Shown piece after piece: positions 16,622 to 23,779 of a DNA stretch of 64,000 nucleotides. The stretch spans positions 244,675-308,674 of the forward strand of contig NZ_JAUCBP010000007.1 in the NCBI RefSeq assembly GCF_030362855.1. Direction: 5' to 3'. Under the pieces are notes generated by a model. The model saw only the letters and a list, made by a program, of their open reading frames with translations. It was not told the origin of the DNA and did no database searches. Positions within the stretch are counted from its first letter, which is position 1; every line of letters begins with the position of its first letter. Both the position numbers and the translations under genes were made by a program. The DNA is from Neoalteromonas arenosi (GTDB lineage: Bacteria > Pseudomonadota > Gammaproteobacteria > Enterobacterales > Alteromonadaceae).

Positions 16622-17680
16622 ATGAGTCTACAAGCTACTGTTGGGTATATTCCTTTAACTGATTGTGCGCCTTTGGTGATCGCGAAAGAGCTTGGCTTTT
16701 TTCAACAGTACGGCGTTAATGTTGACTTGCAAGCACAGCGCTCTTGGGCGACTTTACGCGAAAAATTACATGCTGGTGTTTTAGATGCAGCGCAAGTATT
16801 AGCACCTTTACCTTTTGCCAGTCAACTTGGCTTAGATACTGTAGCAACAGATGTGATAGCCCCTATGGTTCTGAGTCTCAACGGTAATGCCATCACACTT
16901 TCAAACTACCTGTGCACTGAAATTAAGTCAGCTAACAGCATTAAAGACATAAACTTACCAATGGCTGCTTATTTGCTTGAAAAAGTCATAACGCGTCGTA
17001 AGCGTAAAGGAGCGTCTAAGTTAAGATTTGCAAGTGTGTTTCCATACAGCTGTCATTTCTACCAATTGTGTGAATGGTTAAAGTCAGGGGGAGTTTCAAT
17101 GTCTGATGTTGATCTCACGATTGTTACTTCTGACAGCATGATAAGTGCATTGCACAATGGCGAAATTGATGGCTATTGCGCAGGAGGTCCGTGGAATGCA
17201 AAAGCTGTTCGAGCAGGACTAGGTACCACAGTTTTAACATCCTATGATATTTGGCGTGAATCACCGGAGAAAGTATTAGGTTTGCTCGGGAGTTTTTATC
17301 GTCACAATCCCGCAACCGTGTATGCCATTTGCCGAGGATTGAAACAAGCATGCCAATGGTTAGCAAGCATACCAAACAGATTTGAAGCGGCTTGTATATT
17401 GAGCCAGAGCAAGTATTTAGATGCTCCCATAGAAGTTGTAGCTCCCTCCTTACTCGGCAGTTGCTTAATCGATTTAAAGCACTCACCTAGGGAAGTGCCA
17501 GACTACAATCAATTTCATTCTAAATTCGTTGATATAAACTCCCCGACGCAGAGCAGTAGAGATTGGTTGCTTCAGCAAATGTTGACTACCGGTCAAGTAT
17601 CTCAAGCGCAGGTGGATTCGCTGAAAGTAGGGCAAGTGTTTCGAGCGGATATCTATGCTGAAGCCATGCTAGGCTTGTGA
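16622..17680 (+). CDS. nasS: NasS-like nitrate/nitrite sensor (CmpA/NrtA-type binding protein)
   Basis: The 352-residue protein has the NrtA/CmpA periplasmic-binding fold: VGYIPLTDCAPLVIAKELGFF at its start (about 7-27) and GEIDGYCAGGPWNAKAV near residue 180-196. It has no signal peptide, so it is cytoplasmic, as is known for NasS, which binds nitrate or nitrite and releases the RNA-binding antiterminator NasT. A GGAG-type site lies just before the ATG. No nasT gene (response-regulator/ANTAR) follows; the next gene is a porin behind a terminator-bearing leader. It could instead be a cytoplasmic orphan binding protein, but the flanking RNA elements favour NasS. Confidence 0.72.
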   Translation: MSLQATVGYIPLTDCAPLVIAKELGFFQQYGVNVDLQAQRSWATLREKLHAGVLDAAQVLAPLPFASQLGLDTVATDVIAPMVLSLNGNAITLSNYLCTEIKSANSIKDINLPMAAYLLEKVITRRKRKGASKLRFASVFPYSCHFYQLCEWLKSGGVSMSDVDLTIVTSDSMISALHNGEIDGYCAGGPWNAKAVRAGLGTTVLTSYDIWRESPEKVLGLLGSFYRHNPATVYAICRGLKQACQWLASIPNRFEAACILSQSKYLDAPIEVVAPSLLGSCLIDLKHSPREVPDYNQFHSKFVDINSPTQSSRDWLLQQMLTTGQVSQAQVDSLKVGQVFRADIYAEAMLGL

Positions 17681-17713
17681 GCAGGCAAATTAAGCACACA
17701 AACTGTGCAACCT

Positions 17714-17730
17714 CGCACCAGTATGGACAG
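17714..17730 (+). promoter_or_regulatory. Possible NtrC binding site before the porin gene
   Basis: CGCACCAGTATGGACAG holds GCACCA-N3-TGG, the left half and start of the right half of the NtrC dyad. Its centre is about 97 bases before the start point implied by the sigma54-like element at 17794, nearly the same spacing as in the region before nasS. Confidence 0.3.
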
Positions 17731-17793
17731 TGCAACCGTACTTTACAGTGAATGCCCACCTCTAACATTATGAAATATATGGAGATTTAATGT

Positions 17794-17809
17794 TGGCATT
17801 TATGATGCT
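17794..17809 (+). promoter_or_regulatory. Possible sigma54 promoter for the porin gene
   Basis: TGGCATTTATGATGCT has GG and GC at the correct distance, with mismatches at the sixth base of the -24 and in the first T of the -12. Transcription would begin near 17819, giving a leader of about 350 bases. Confidence 0.35.
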
Positions 17810-17893
17810 AATAGCTACGTGCTTCACTAATAATAATTATGTCTCTTAAAACGGTTGTTCCAAAACAAACCATCGAGACTGATAACAAAGTGC

Positions 17894-17947
17894 GCAACGA
17901 CAGCAATGTTGTAAATAACAAGTATCCATTTGAGAGTATTGCTACTC
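17894..17947 (+). promoter_or_regulatory. Two-hairpin ANTAR-target-like element
   Basis: The first hairpin, CAACG/TGTTG at 17894-17910, has loop ACAGCAA (A at 1, G at 4, one base longer than ideal). The second, GAGT/ACTC at 17934-17947, has a six-base loop ATTGCT (A at 1, G at 4). The terminator starts 21 bases later. The second loop differs by one base from AGTGCT in the nasS leader. The pairing was judged by eye. Confidence 0.4.
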
Positions 17948-17968
17948 GACTTTGGAAAGGCAATGTCA

Positions 17969-18013
17969 CCCACTTAGGCGCTATGTGTCCGGATGTCTAA
18001 GTGGGTTTTTTTT
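17969..18013 (+). terminator. Intrinsic terminator inside the porin leader
   Basis: A perfect 9-base-pair stem, CCCACTTAG (17969-17977) with CTAAGTGGG (17997-18005), is followed by eight T. It lies 156 bases before the porin start and after the hexaloop hairpins, the position expected of an attenuator controlled by antitermination. Confidence 0.85.
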
Positions 18014-18169
18014 AAATAGCGTGCAGCCACCAAACCTACCATTCCATATATTACTCAACCAAACGCAGCAGAAAGCAAACTTATAAATTTAAACTACACT
18101 GCGTATTAGTTACAGTTTTAGCAGTGACGGGTTGCCAGCGAGCCAGTAAAGCTTTTAGGGAGCATATAC

Positions 18170-19372
18170 ATGAAGAAATGTAATTTACCGGTTGCAGTAG
18201 CAGCTATACTGTCCTCTTTAGGCAGCAGTTATGCCAGTGCTGACGAGTTCTACAAGGCTCTCTCTGAAGGCGAAGTATTTGGTAATTTCAATTTGCGTTA
18301 TGAAGCGGTCGAACAAGACAACGCGCTCGAAGACGCTAGCGCTTTCACACTGCGGACGCGCTTGGGTTATAAGTCAGGTAGTCTTGATGGTTTTTCATTT
18401 ACGGTAGAAATGGAAGATAACCGAATTGTGTTAGGTGAGGGCGACTATGCATCTCCACCTAACGGTTACAATACCGGTATCTATTCGGTAATTGCTGACC
18501 CGGAGCATACTGAGCTTGACCAAGGGTTTATCCAATACAAGAACGATAATTTAACCGTTAAGGTAGGTCGTCAAGTGATCACTCATGATGGCCATCGTTT
18601 CATTGGTCATGTTGGTTGGCGTCAGGACCGGCAGACGTTCGATGCGGCAACGGTTGTATATGCGCCAAATAAAGACCTTAAGTTAACCTATAGCTACATT
18701 GGCAAGCGTAATCGAATCTTTGGCGAAGATGCTGATCTAGATGCAAAAGATCACTTGTTCCATGGCTCTTATAAAACTGAGTTTGGTACATTGGCTGTAT
18801 ATTCATATTTGCTCGAAGTTGATAACGATACTGACAATGCGTTAGATACTTATGGCATTCGGTTCGCGGGAAAACGTAAAGTCGACGATTTCAGTATTGT
18901 TTATCACCTCGAGTATGCGTCACAAAGCAATGAAACAGCCGCAAGTGACTTTAACACTGATTATCTCTTTGCGGAAATAGGTGCGGTATTCTCTGGCGTG
19001 ACAGCTAAAGTAGGTTATGAAGTGTTGGGCTCAGATGATGGCATGATGGGTTTCCAAACACCGTTGGCGACGCTTCACAAGTTCAACGGCTGGGCAGACC
19101 AATTTTTAGGTACTCCTGCACAAGGCCTCGAAGATGTAACATTTACCTTGACCGGCGCAGTAGCAGGAGGGAAATGGCTTGCTGTTTATCACGACTATTC
19201 TGCTGATGAAGCAAGTGCCACTGTTGATGACTTAGGTAGTGAAATCAATCTTCAATACTTGAAAACTTTTAATAAGCACTACAAATTTGGTGTTAAATAC
19301 GCCGCTTACTCTGGAGAGAGTGGTCGTGTTGACACAGACAAATTGTGGTTATGGTTAAACGTTGGTTTCTAG
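18170..19372 (+). CDS. Outer-membrane porin, alginate-export-like family
   Basis: The 400-residue beta-barrel protein has a signal peptide (cleavage near SYASA-D, residue about 24), alternating amphipathic strands throughout, and a C-terminal strand ending in Phe (LWLWLNVGF), the usual BAM recognition end. Stretches such as LSEGEVFGNFNLRYEAVEQD and VGRQVITHDGHRFIG resemble the alginate_exp (AlgE-like) porin family. Members of that family occur beside nitrate assimilation genes in marine gammaproteobacteria, and the upstream NasS gene and leader suggest uptake of nitrate or nitrite. The leader has a terminator, so expression is probably set by antitermination. Confidence 0.8.
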   Translation: MKKCNLPVAVAAILSSLGSSYASADEFYKALSEGEVFGNFNLRYEAVEQDNALEDASAFTLRTRLGYKSGSLDGFSFTVEMEDNRIVLGEGDYASPPNGYNTGIYSVIADPEHTELDQGFIQYKNDNLTVKVGRQVITHDGHRFIGHVGWRQDRQTFDAATVVYAPNKDLKLTYSYIGKRNRIFGEDADLDAKDHLFHGSYKTEFGTLAVYSYLLEVDNDTDNALDTYGIRFAGKRKVDDFSIVYHLEYASQSNETAASDFNTDYLFAEIGAVFSGVTAKVGYEVLGSDDGMMGFQTPLATLHKFNGWADQFLGTPAQGLEDVTFTLTGAVAGGKWLAVYHDYSADEASATVDDLGSEINLQYLKTFNKHYKFGVKYAAYSGESGRVDTDKLWLWLNVGF

Positions 19373-19579
19373 CCTAAGTCAATGCTATACAAGACATGGA
19401 GCAACCAACAGCTCTAAAAGTCTTCATAAAATTACCAGCGATGCTCAGTGTGGATCTTTATTCTCAAGATTTCCGCAGCTCCTTTGCGGTTACAAGACCA
19501 TGATGAACTGATTAACTGCAACACCCAAGTTGATTGGCGTTGTGTTTTAAATCATCGGCTTTCAGTATAAATCGTTTGC

Positions 19580-19945
19580 TTATGCAGCTTGCTTGTCGGC
19601 CTTAGTCATTGACGTGAGCTGTGCTGCTAGTTTGTCACACGCATCATAGTACTTACGCGTATTCTGGAAATACACTCTTTCTACTACTTTACCGCTGACA
19701 TCAAGAATAAAGCATGCGAGTGGTTTACCGGTTTTGGGGAGCGAGAAACAATGCAATGTCCATTGAGAATACAGCGGTGCCTGGAATAGAAACCGATTAA
19801 TGCAAAAGGGAAGCTGTCCCCATTCAATGCTCGGCGTTTCGCCGCCGTAGCAGTGTTGAGTATGCTGAAATTCATTGTCACATGAAAGTGCACTGATGCC
19901 ATGCTTTTTCACTAGCTGATCGATAATTGCTATGCCAAAACTCAT
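19580..19945 (-). CDS. Small protein of unknown function behind LexA-like boxes
   Basis: The 121-residue protein has no signal peptide or membrane segment. It contains five Cys in the first 90 residues (for example ALSCDNEFQHTQHCYGGE and WTLHCFSLP) and a basic/Ala-rich end (MTKADKQAA). AAGGGG lies 8 bases before the ATG, a strong ribosome site. Just upstream (19962-19995) are two LexA-type boxes, so I infer induction by DNA damage. It does not resemble SulA, UmuD, DinI or other SOS proteins I know. It is transcribed in the same direction as the cyclase gene, which ends 60 bases upstream. Confidence 0.65.
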   Translation of the reverse strand: MSFGIAIIDQLVKKHGISALSCDNEFQHTQHCYGGETPSIEWGQLPFCINRFLFQAPLYSQWTLHCFSLPKTGKPLACFILDVSGKVVERVYFQNTRKYYDACDKLAAQLTSMTKADKQAA

Positions 19946-19961
19946 AAATCACCCCTTAAAG

Positions 19962-19995
19962 CTGTTTATGTATACAGTATTGTTTAAATATACAG
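19962..19995 (-). promoter_or_regulatory. Tandem LexA-type SOS boxes over a promoter
   Basis: Box 1, CTGTTTATGTATACAG (19962-19977), is a perfect CTGT-N8-ACAG with an AT-rich centre. Box 2, TTGTTTAAATATACAG (19980-19995), has one mismatch. The centres are 18 bases apart, the usual spacing of paired LexA sites. On the minus strand a TTGCTG -35 and TATACA -10 fall within the boxes, 17-50 bases before the ATG at 19945. Confidence 0.7.
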
Positions 19996-20005
19996 CAATT
20001 GCAAG

Positions 20006-21622
20006 CTATGATGAATGCGAATATTTACAGACTTGATTACGTCCTTGGGTTTTTGCGCGATACAGAGCGGTATCCGCGCGTTGGATCAGTCGTTCTATCG
20101 AGTTTTCGTTGACATCCGTTTCTGTGTGCAGGCCAATGCTGACTGTTACTACATCTGCGGCAACACTTTCCGAATGTGGGATCGCAAGCGCACGTATATC
20201 GTCACAGAGTTTTTCAGCAAACTCATAAGCTTGGGCTTCTGTATGGCCTAAAATAGTACAAACGAACTCCTCGCCGCCATAGCGAGCCACAAAATCCGTG
20301 CCGCGCCGGGCATTCTGTTCGATCACTTGCGCTACTTTATAGAGGCACTCATCACCTTTCATGTGGCCATAGGTGTCATTGAATTGTTTGAAACAGTCAA
20401 CGTCTATAAGTAACACCGAAACCGAAATTTTATTGCGTTTTGAAATGGGAATTATCTGCTCAATATGTTCATTAAATGCACGTCGATTCCCGACTTTAGT
20501 GAGGCTGTCCACAAAGCTTAGTTTAGTTAGCTCTACTTTTTGCTTATCAATGACTTCAAACTGTTCGGCAATGGTTCGCGCTAAAGCGCCAATTTCATCA
20601 TTCGATTTCTCACCGTAATGACCAGTATTATCGGTCTTACTGGAATTTAGGTAGTTGTTCAGACCAATAATACGTGAAACAACGCGTGATTTGATAAATA
20701 GGATAAGGGCCAGACCAATGGCGAATGTCGCGGCATAGACCATCAATGTGTAAGAGTGCTTGCGTGCAGCATCACGGGCAAATTCAGATGCGAGCGCAGA
20801 TTGTTGCTCGGCAAATTGATAAGAGCTGAATTCAGCACCTTTGGCTATATCGAGAATAAAGCGACGCAAAAAATTACTTTGCCCAGCCGCACGGGCTCGC
20901 CCTCTTAATTGTAAAGCTTTGACACGACTTAACCCCTTATTACCAACGACTAAACTTTGTAGTTCGGTCAGGTACTGGTTTGTGTTCTGGGGAATTTGTG
21001 GGCTGCCGAGCAGCATGTTGAAGTTTGACTTTATTGCGCGTTCATAACGTCTCAAGTCGATCAGTTTTTCGGCTGATGAAAGCTGTGAAATTGCAGCCTC
21101 TAATGAGTAAATGGCTTGTAAGTTATCCTCAGTCATTGAGGTATCGATAACACTGTTTGCACGCAGCTGATTGACTTGCTCTATCAGCTGGCTTTCCTGT
21201 CTACTGTGTTGAAACGTCTCACGAGTGGAGACGGTCAACGCCGCAAATTCAGACTTAATGGTTTCTAGGTCAGAATGCAGTGGATTGTTATCTGCTAATA
21301 GACGCTCAATCTCACTGAGCTTTTCGAGTACTTGGCTCTCGTTTATTCTAACTTCTGGTAGGCTACTCGACTGGGCGAAATTTGAGACCAGAAAAGCGAG
21401 TGCTGAAATTTGGCTGTGCAACAGTCCACTGCTTGCTAGGGTTGGCAAAACCTCGCTACTGATCCGCTCATACGTGGCTTCAGTTTCTTTTAACTGGATG
21501 TAACTAAAACTACTCATTATGGCGAACAGTAAGATAAAAACACCCAGCAGGACGTTAGTTACACGACTAATTGAAATCAATGTATTGCGGAAAAACTTTC
21601 TAGGTCGCGCTACTTTAGTCAA
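20006..21622 (-). CDS. Membrane diguanylate cyclase (GGDEF) with periplasmic sensor
   Basis: It makes the second messenger cyclic di-GMP from two GTP. The 538-residue protein has TM1 (about 22-42), a helical periplasmic sensor (43-290), TM2 (291-311), a HAMP-like linker, and a C-terminal GGDEF domain (about 370-530). The active site is intact (RYGGEEF, GGEEF 449-453), and an I-site RGTD (440-443) sits five residues before it, so product inhibition is expected. It starts with TTG and overlaps the end of the upstream nucleotidase-like gene by 8 bases, so the two are co-translated. That gene product is exported and may bind the sensor domain. Confidence 0.9.
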   Translation of the reverse strand: MTKVARPRKFFRNTLISISRVTNVLLGVFILLFAIMSSFSYIQLKETEATYERISSEVLPTLASSGLLHSQISALAFLVSNFAQSSSLPEVRINESQVLEKLSEIERLLADNNPLHSDLETIKSEFAALTVSTRETFQHSRQESQLIEQVNQLRANSVIDTSMTEDNLQAIYSLEAAISQLSSAEKLIDLRRYERAIKSNFNMLLGSPQIPQNTNQYLTELQSLVVGNKGLSRVKALQLRGRARAAGQSNFLRRFILDIAKGAEFSSYQFAEQQSALASEFARDAARKHSYTLMVYAATFAIGLALILFIKSRVVSRIIGLNNYLNSSKTDNTGHYGEKSNDEIGALARTIAEQFEVIDKQKVELTKLSFVDSLTKVGNRRAFNEHIEQIIPISKRNKISVSVLLIDVDCFKQFNDTYGHMKGDECLYKVAQVIEQNARRGTDFVARYGGEEFVCTILGHTEAQAYEFAEKLCDDIRALAIPHSESVAADVVTVSIGLHTETDVNENSIERLIQRADTALYRAKTQGRNQVCKYSHSS

Positions 21623-23108
21623 ACGTTATTCTTCCTTGCTCGACAAGGTTGACCCGATCAGCGCGCTGCATAGCACGACTGACCACCTCTGACACCAGTG
21701 GTGCTGTAGGCGCATTTTCGAATCGCCTTGTTGCGCCCTCAAACATGGTATAGCCGTCACCGCCACTGAAAAGATAGTCACTGGTAGCAAGGATATACGT
21801 CTTATCAGACTGCACCGGTGCACCATCGACACTAACATTGGTAATGCGCTGATTAACGGGGGCATTCACATCAATCGAAAAACTCAACCCAGACACCTGT
21901 GGGAACCGACCTTTGGTCACCTCGTATTGACTAACGCCATTTTCGAGTGCTGCGACGATGTCTTGTCCCGTTACCTCTATGACAACGAGTCTTGCTCGAA
22001 AAGGGAGTTCATGCAGCAAATCACGGCGTGTAAAAGGGTAACCAGCAGAGTAGGCTCTGTCACCGCGAATAACGCCGCTATTTATCAACGCAATGTCGGC
22101 TTGACCTTCTTTACGCATTGCATCTGTGATGAAATTACCAAATCCACTTTCTTTGGTTCGAACGGTTTCCCTCAGTGTATCAAAGGGCTCTGCGATAGTT
22201 GCGATCTGTTGCTTTAACTGAGTATTGAGTCGACTTTGATAGCGGTTAATGATTTGCGCTATCGCTGGATTTGGGACAAGTGACGCCAGTTCAATCGATT
22301 CCTTTTCGACAGTGACACGGCTGTTTTGTGCATCGTGACTAAAGTGAACTTCAATCACCGCAGCCGCGCCCAAGTCATCGAGTACTAATTGATTTGGGTG
22401 ACGCTCATCAATCGGGATAACCTGAAGAACGTTATTGGGTTCACTCTGGATTGAAATGTCGATAATTCCTTGATCCAACGCTGGTTTGATAAAATCGAAC
22501 ATATCTGAGTGGAGCAGCACAATGGCGTCTGCGCCTTCTGCGCGTAGCTGCTTCGAGATATTCATCACTGCTTGCTCTGGCGAGGAAATCTCTAAGCGTT
22601 TGAGTAAGTATTCGGCAGTGATATTCTGGGAAACAATCGAAATAAAACCGATATTAGCATTTTGCTTGTTAACGATAAGGTCAGTGTAAATACCATCGAG
22701 CGGTTGCTCGGTTTCTTTATCCGTTGCATTGGACAGCAATAATGGGAATGCGGCTTCATAGCTGCGCAGAATGAGCTCGTCTTCGAAATAGCTAAATTCG
22801 CGCTTTGTGATACTCATCACATCGGGCTCTAGATTGTTGAGGATATCAACAATGTGTGAACCTGAGTCAAAAGAGGCTAAAGGACTCGGTGCTAAACTTG
22901 CGCCGCCAAATACAAACAGCAGGTTTTCGCGATTTGCGCCGCGTTGTTGCTCAAGCAAGGTTGCTAGCTCTGCGTAGTCACCGTGATTTGGCGCGCCAAT
23001 AATGGGTAAGTCAGCGGCGTAAACCAGTGTTACTTGGTGTTCAGCGCTAACACAGCAAGCACTCAAGCATGAAGTGAGTGCTACAAATCCGAGGATTAAC
23101 CTGCGCAT
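21615..23108 (-). CDS. 5'-nucleotidase/UshA-like exported protein with degenerate metal site
   Basis: The 497-residue protein has two regions matching the UshA family: a metallophosphoesterase-like half and a C-terminal 5'-nucleotidase half (GNFITDAMR, ALINSGVIRGDR, TSDYLFSGGDGYTMF). The N-terminal metal-binding motifs look broken: YAADLP (30-35) replaces H-x-N/D-x-H, GGAS (68-71) replaces GGD, and KREFSYF (102-108) replaces NHEFD. LSAC at 15-18 fits a lipobox, so it may be a lipoprotein. I infer loss of hydrolysis with the nucleotide-binding domain kept, possibly acting as a ligand-binding partner of the cyclase it overlaps. Activity cannot be excluded without alignment. Confidence 0.8.
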   Translation of the reverse strand: MRRLILGFVALTSCLSACCVSAEHQVTLVYAADLPIIGAPNHGDYAELATLLEQQRGANRENLLFVFGGASLAPSPLASFDSGSHIVDILNNLEPDVMSITKREFSYFEDELILRSYEAAFPLLLSNATDKETEQPLDGIYTDLIVNKQNANIGFISIVSQNITAEYLLKRLEISSPEQAVMNISKQLRAEGADAIVLLHSDMFDFIKPALDQGIIDISIQSEPNNVLQVIPIDERHPNQLVLDDLGAAAVIEVHFSHDAQNSRVTVEKESIELASLVPNPAIAQIINRYQSRLNTQLKQQIATIAEPFDTLRETVRTKESGFGNFITDAMRKEGQADIALINSGVIRGDRAYSAGYPFTRRDLLHELPFRARLVVIEVTGQDIVAALENGVSQYEVTKGRFPQVSGLSFSIDVNAPVNQRITNVSVDGAPVQSDKTYILATSDYLFSGGDGYTMFEGATRRFENAPTAPLVSEVVSRAMQRADRVNLVEQGRITFD

Positions 23109-23311
23109 GCTGCTATCTCATTAAGGTTGCATAGCGATATAGTATGCGCATGCACAAAAAAATTCTATACACTGAGAGAGTCAATCTGCTGATAAACGTG
23201 TTTGTTGGGTAGCTAAACTCAAAATTACTGCGTTTTGAGTTCAGCATTTCATACTGGCAAACTACACTTAAGTAATTCTCTGAAACCTTCAATTCGAAAC
23301 AGGTGCAAAGC

Positions 23312-23776
23312 ATGAGTTCAGTAACAATCAATGGAAAAGAGTACCCTATAGATGTGGCACCCGATATGCCACTGCTGTGGTTTTTGCGTGACAGGCTTGA
23401 ATTAACCGGCACCAAGTTTGGTTGTGGTAGTGGCTTGTGTGGCGCGTGTACGGTTCATATCGATGGCACCGCAACACGTTCTTGTGTTATGCCAATTTCG
23501 GCGGTAGCCGGTCGCTCAATAACCACCATTGAAGGTTTGTCAGAAAATGGTGATCACCCCGTACAAAAAGCGTGGTTAAAGCATCAAGTGCCGCAATGTG
23601 GTTACTGTCAGGCTGGCCAGATAATGAATGCTGCGAGTTTTTTGGCAAACAACAAGCAGCCGTCTGAACAAGATATAGAGGCTGCTATGCAGGGAAATAT
23701 TTGCCGTTGTGGTACATATCAACGCATCAAATTAGCGATTGCTGATGCCGCAGACGAATTGGCCAAGGAGGTATAG
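23312..23776 (+). CDS. Molybdenum hydroxylase 2Fe-2S subunit (isoquinoline oxidoreductase-like, alpha)
   Basis: This 154-residue small subunit of a xanthine-dehydrogenase-family enzyme carries two [2Fe-2S] clusters. The plant-ferredoxin motif [17 protein letters not shown] is followed by a later Cys (about residues 36-57). The helical motif QCGYCQAGQ and [12 protein letters not shown] bind the second cluster. I prefer ATG 23312 to GTG 23303 because AGGTG lies 6 bases before it. It is 3 bases from the large-subunit gene. No separate FAD subunit is present, as in IorAB-type enzymes that pass electrons on to cytochromes. Substrate (an N-heterocycle or aldehyde) unknown. Confidence 0.9.
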   Translation: MSSVTINGKEYPIDVAPDMPLLWFLRDRLELTGTKFGCGSGLCGACTVHIDGTATRSCVMPISAVAGRSITTIEGLSENGDHPVQKAWLKHQVPQCGYCQAGQIMNAASFLANNKQPSEQDIEAAMQGNICRCGTYQRIKLAIADAADELAKEV

Positions 23777-23779
23777 AGT

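Larger units (their letters stand above)
17681..18169 (+). promoter_or_regulatory. 489-base leader region of the porin gene
   Basis: Besides the separately listed NtrC-like site, sigma54-like promoter, hairpins and terminator, this gap contains GTGCAACC twice (17705-17712 and 17730-17737) and an AT-rich inverted repeat AACATTA/TAATGTT (about 17764-17792). No protein gene is convincing. The order of elements parallels the region before nasS. Confidence 0.45.

Noticed and set aside
17790..17849. A 19-residue frame with GGAG upstream that could be a leader peptide of the porin
   Set aside because: It covers the sigma54-like -24/-12 elements, so it would be transcribed only if that promoter is not the real one; the frame is short enough to be chance.
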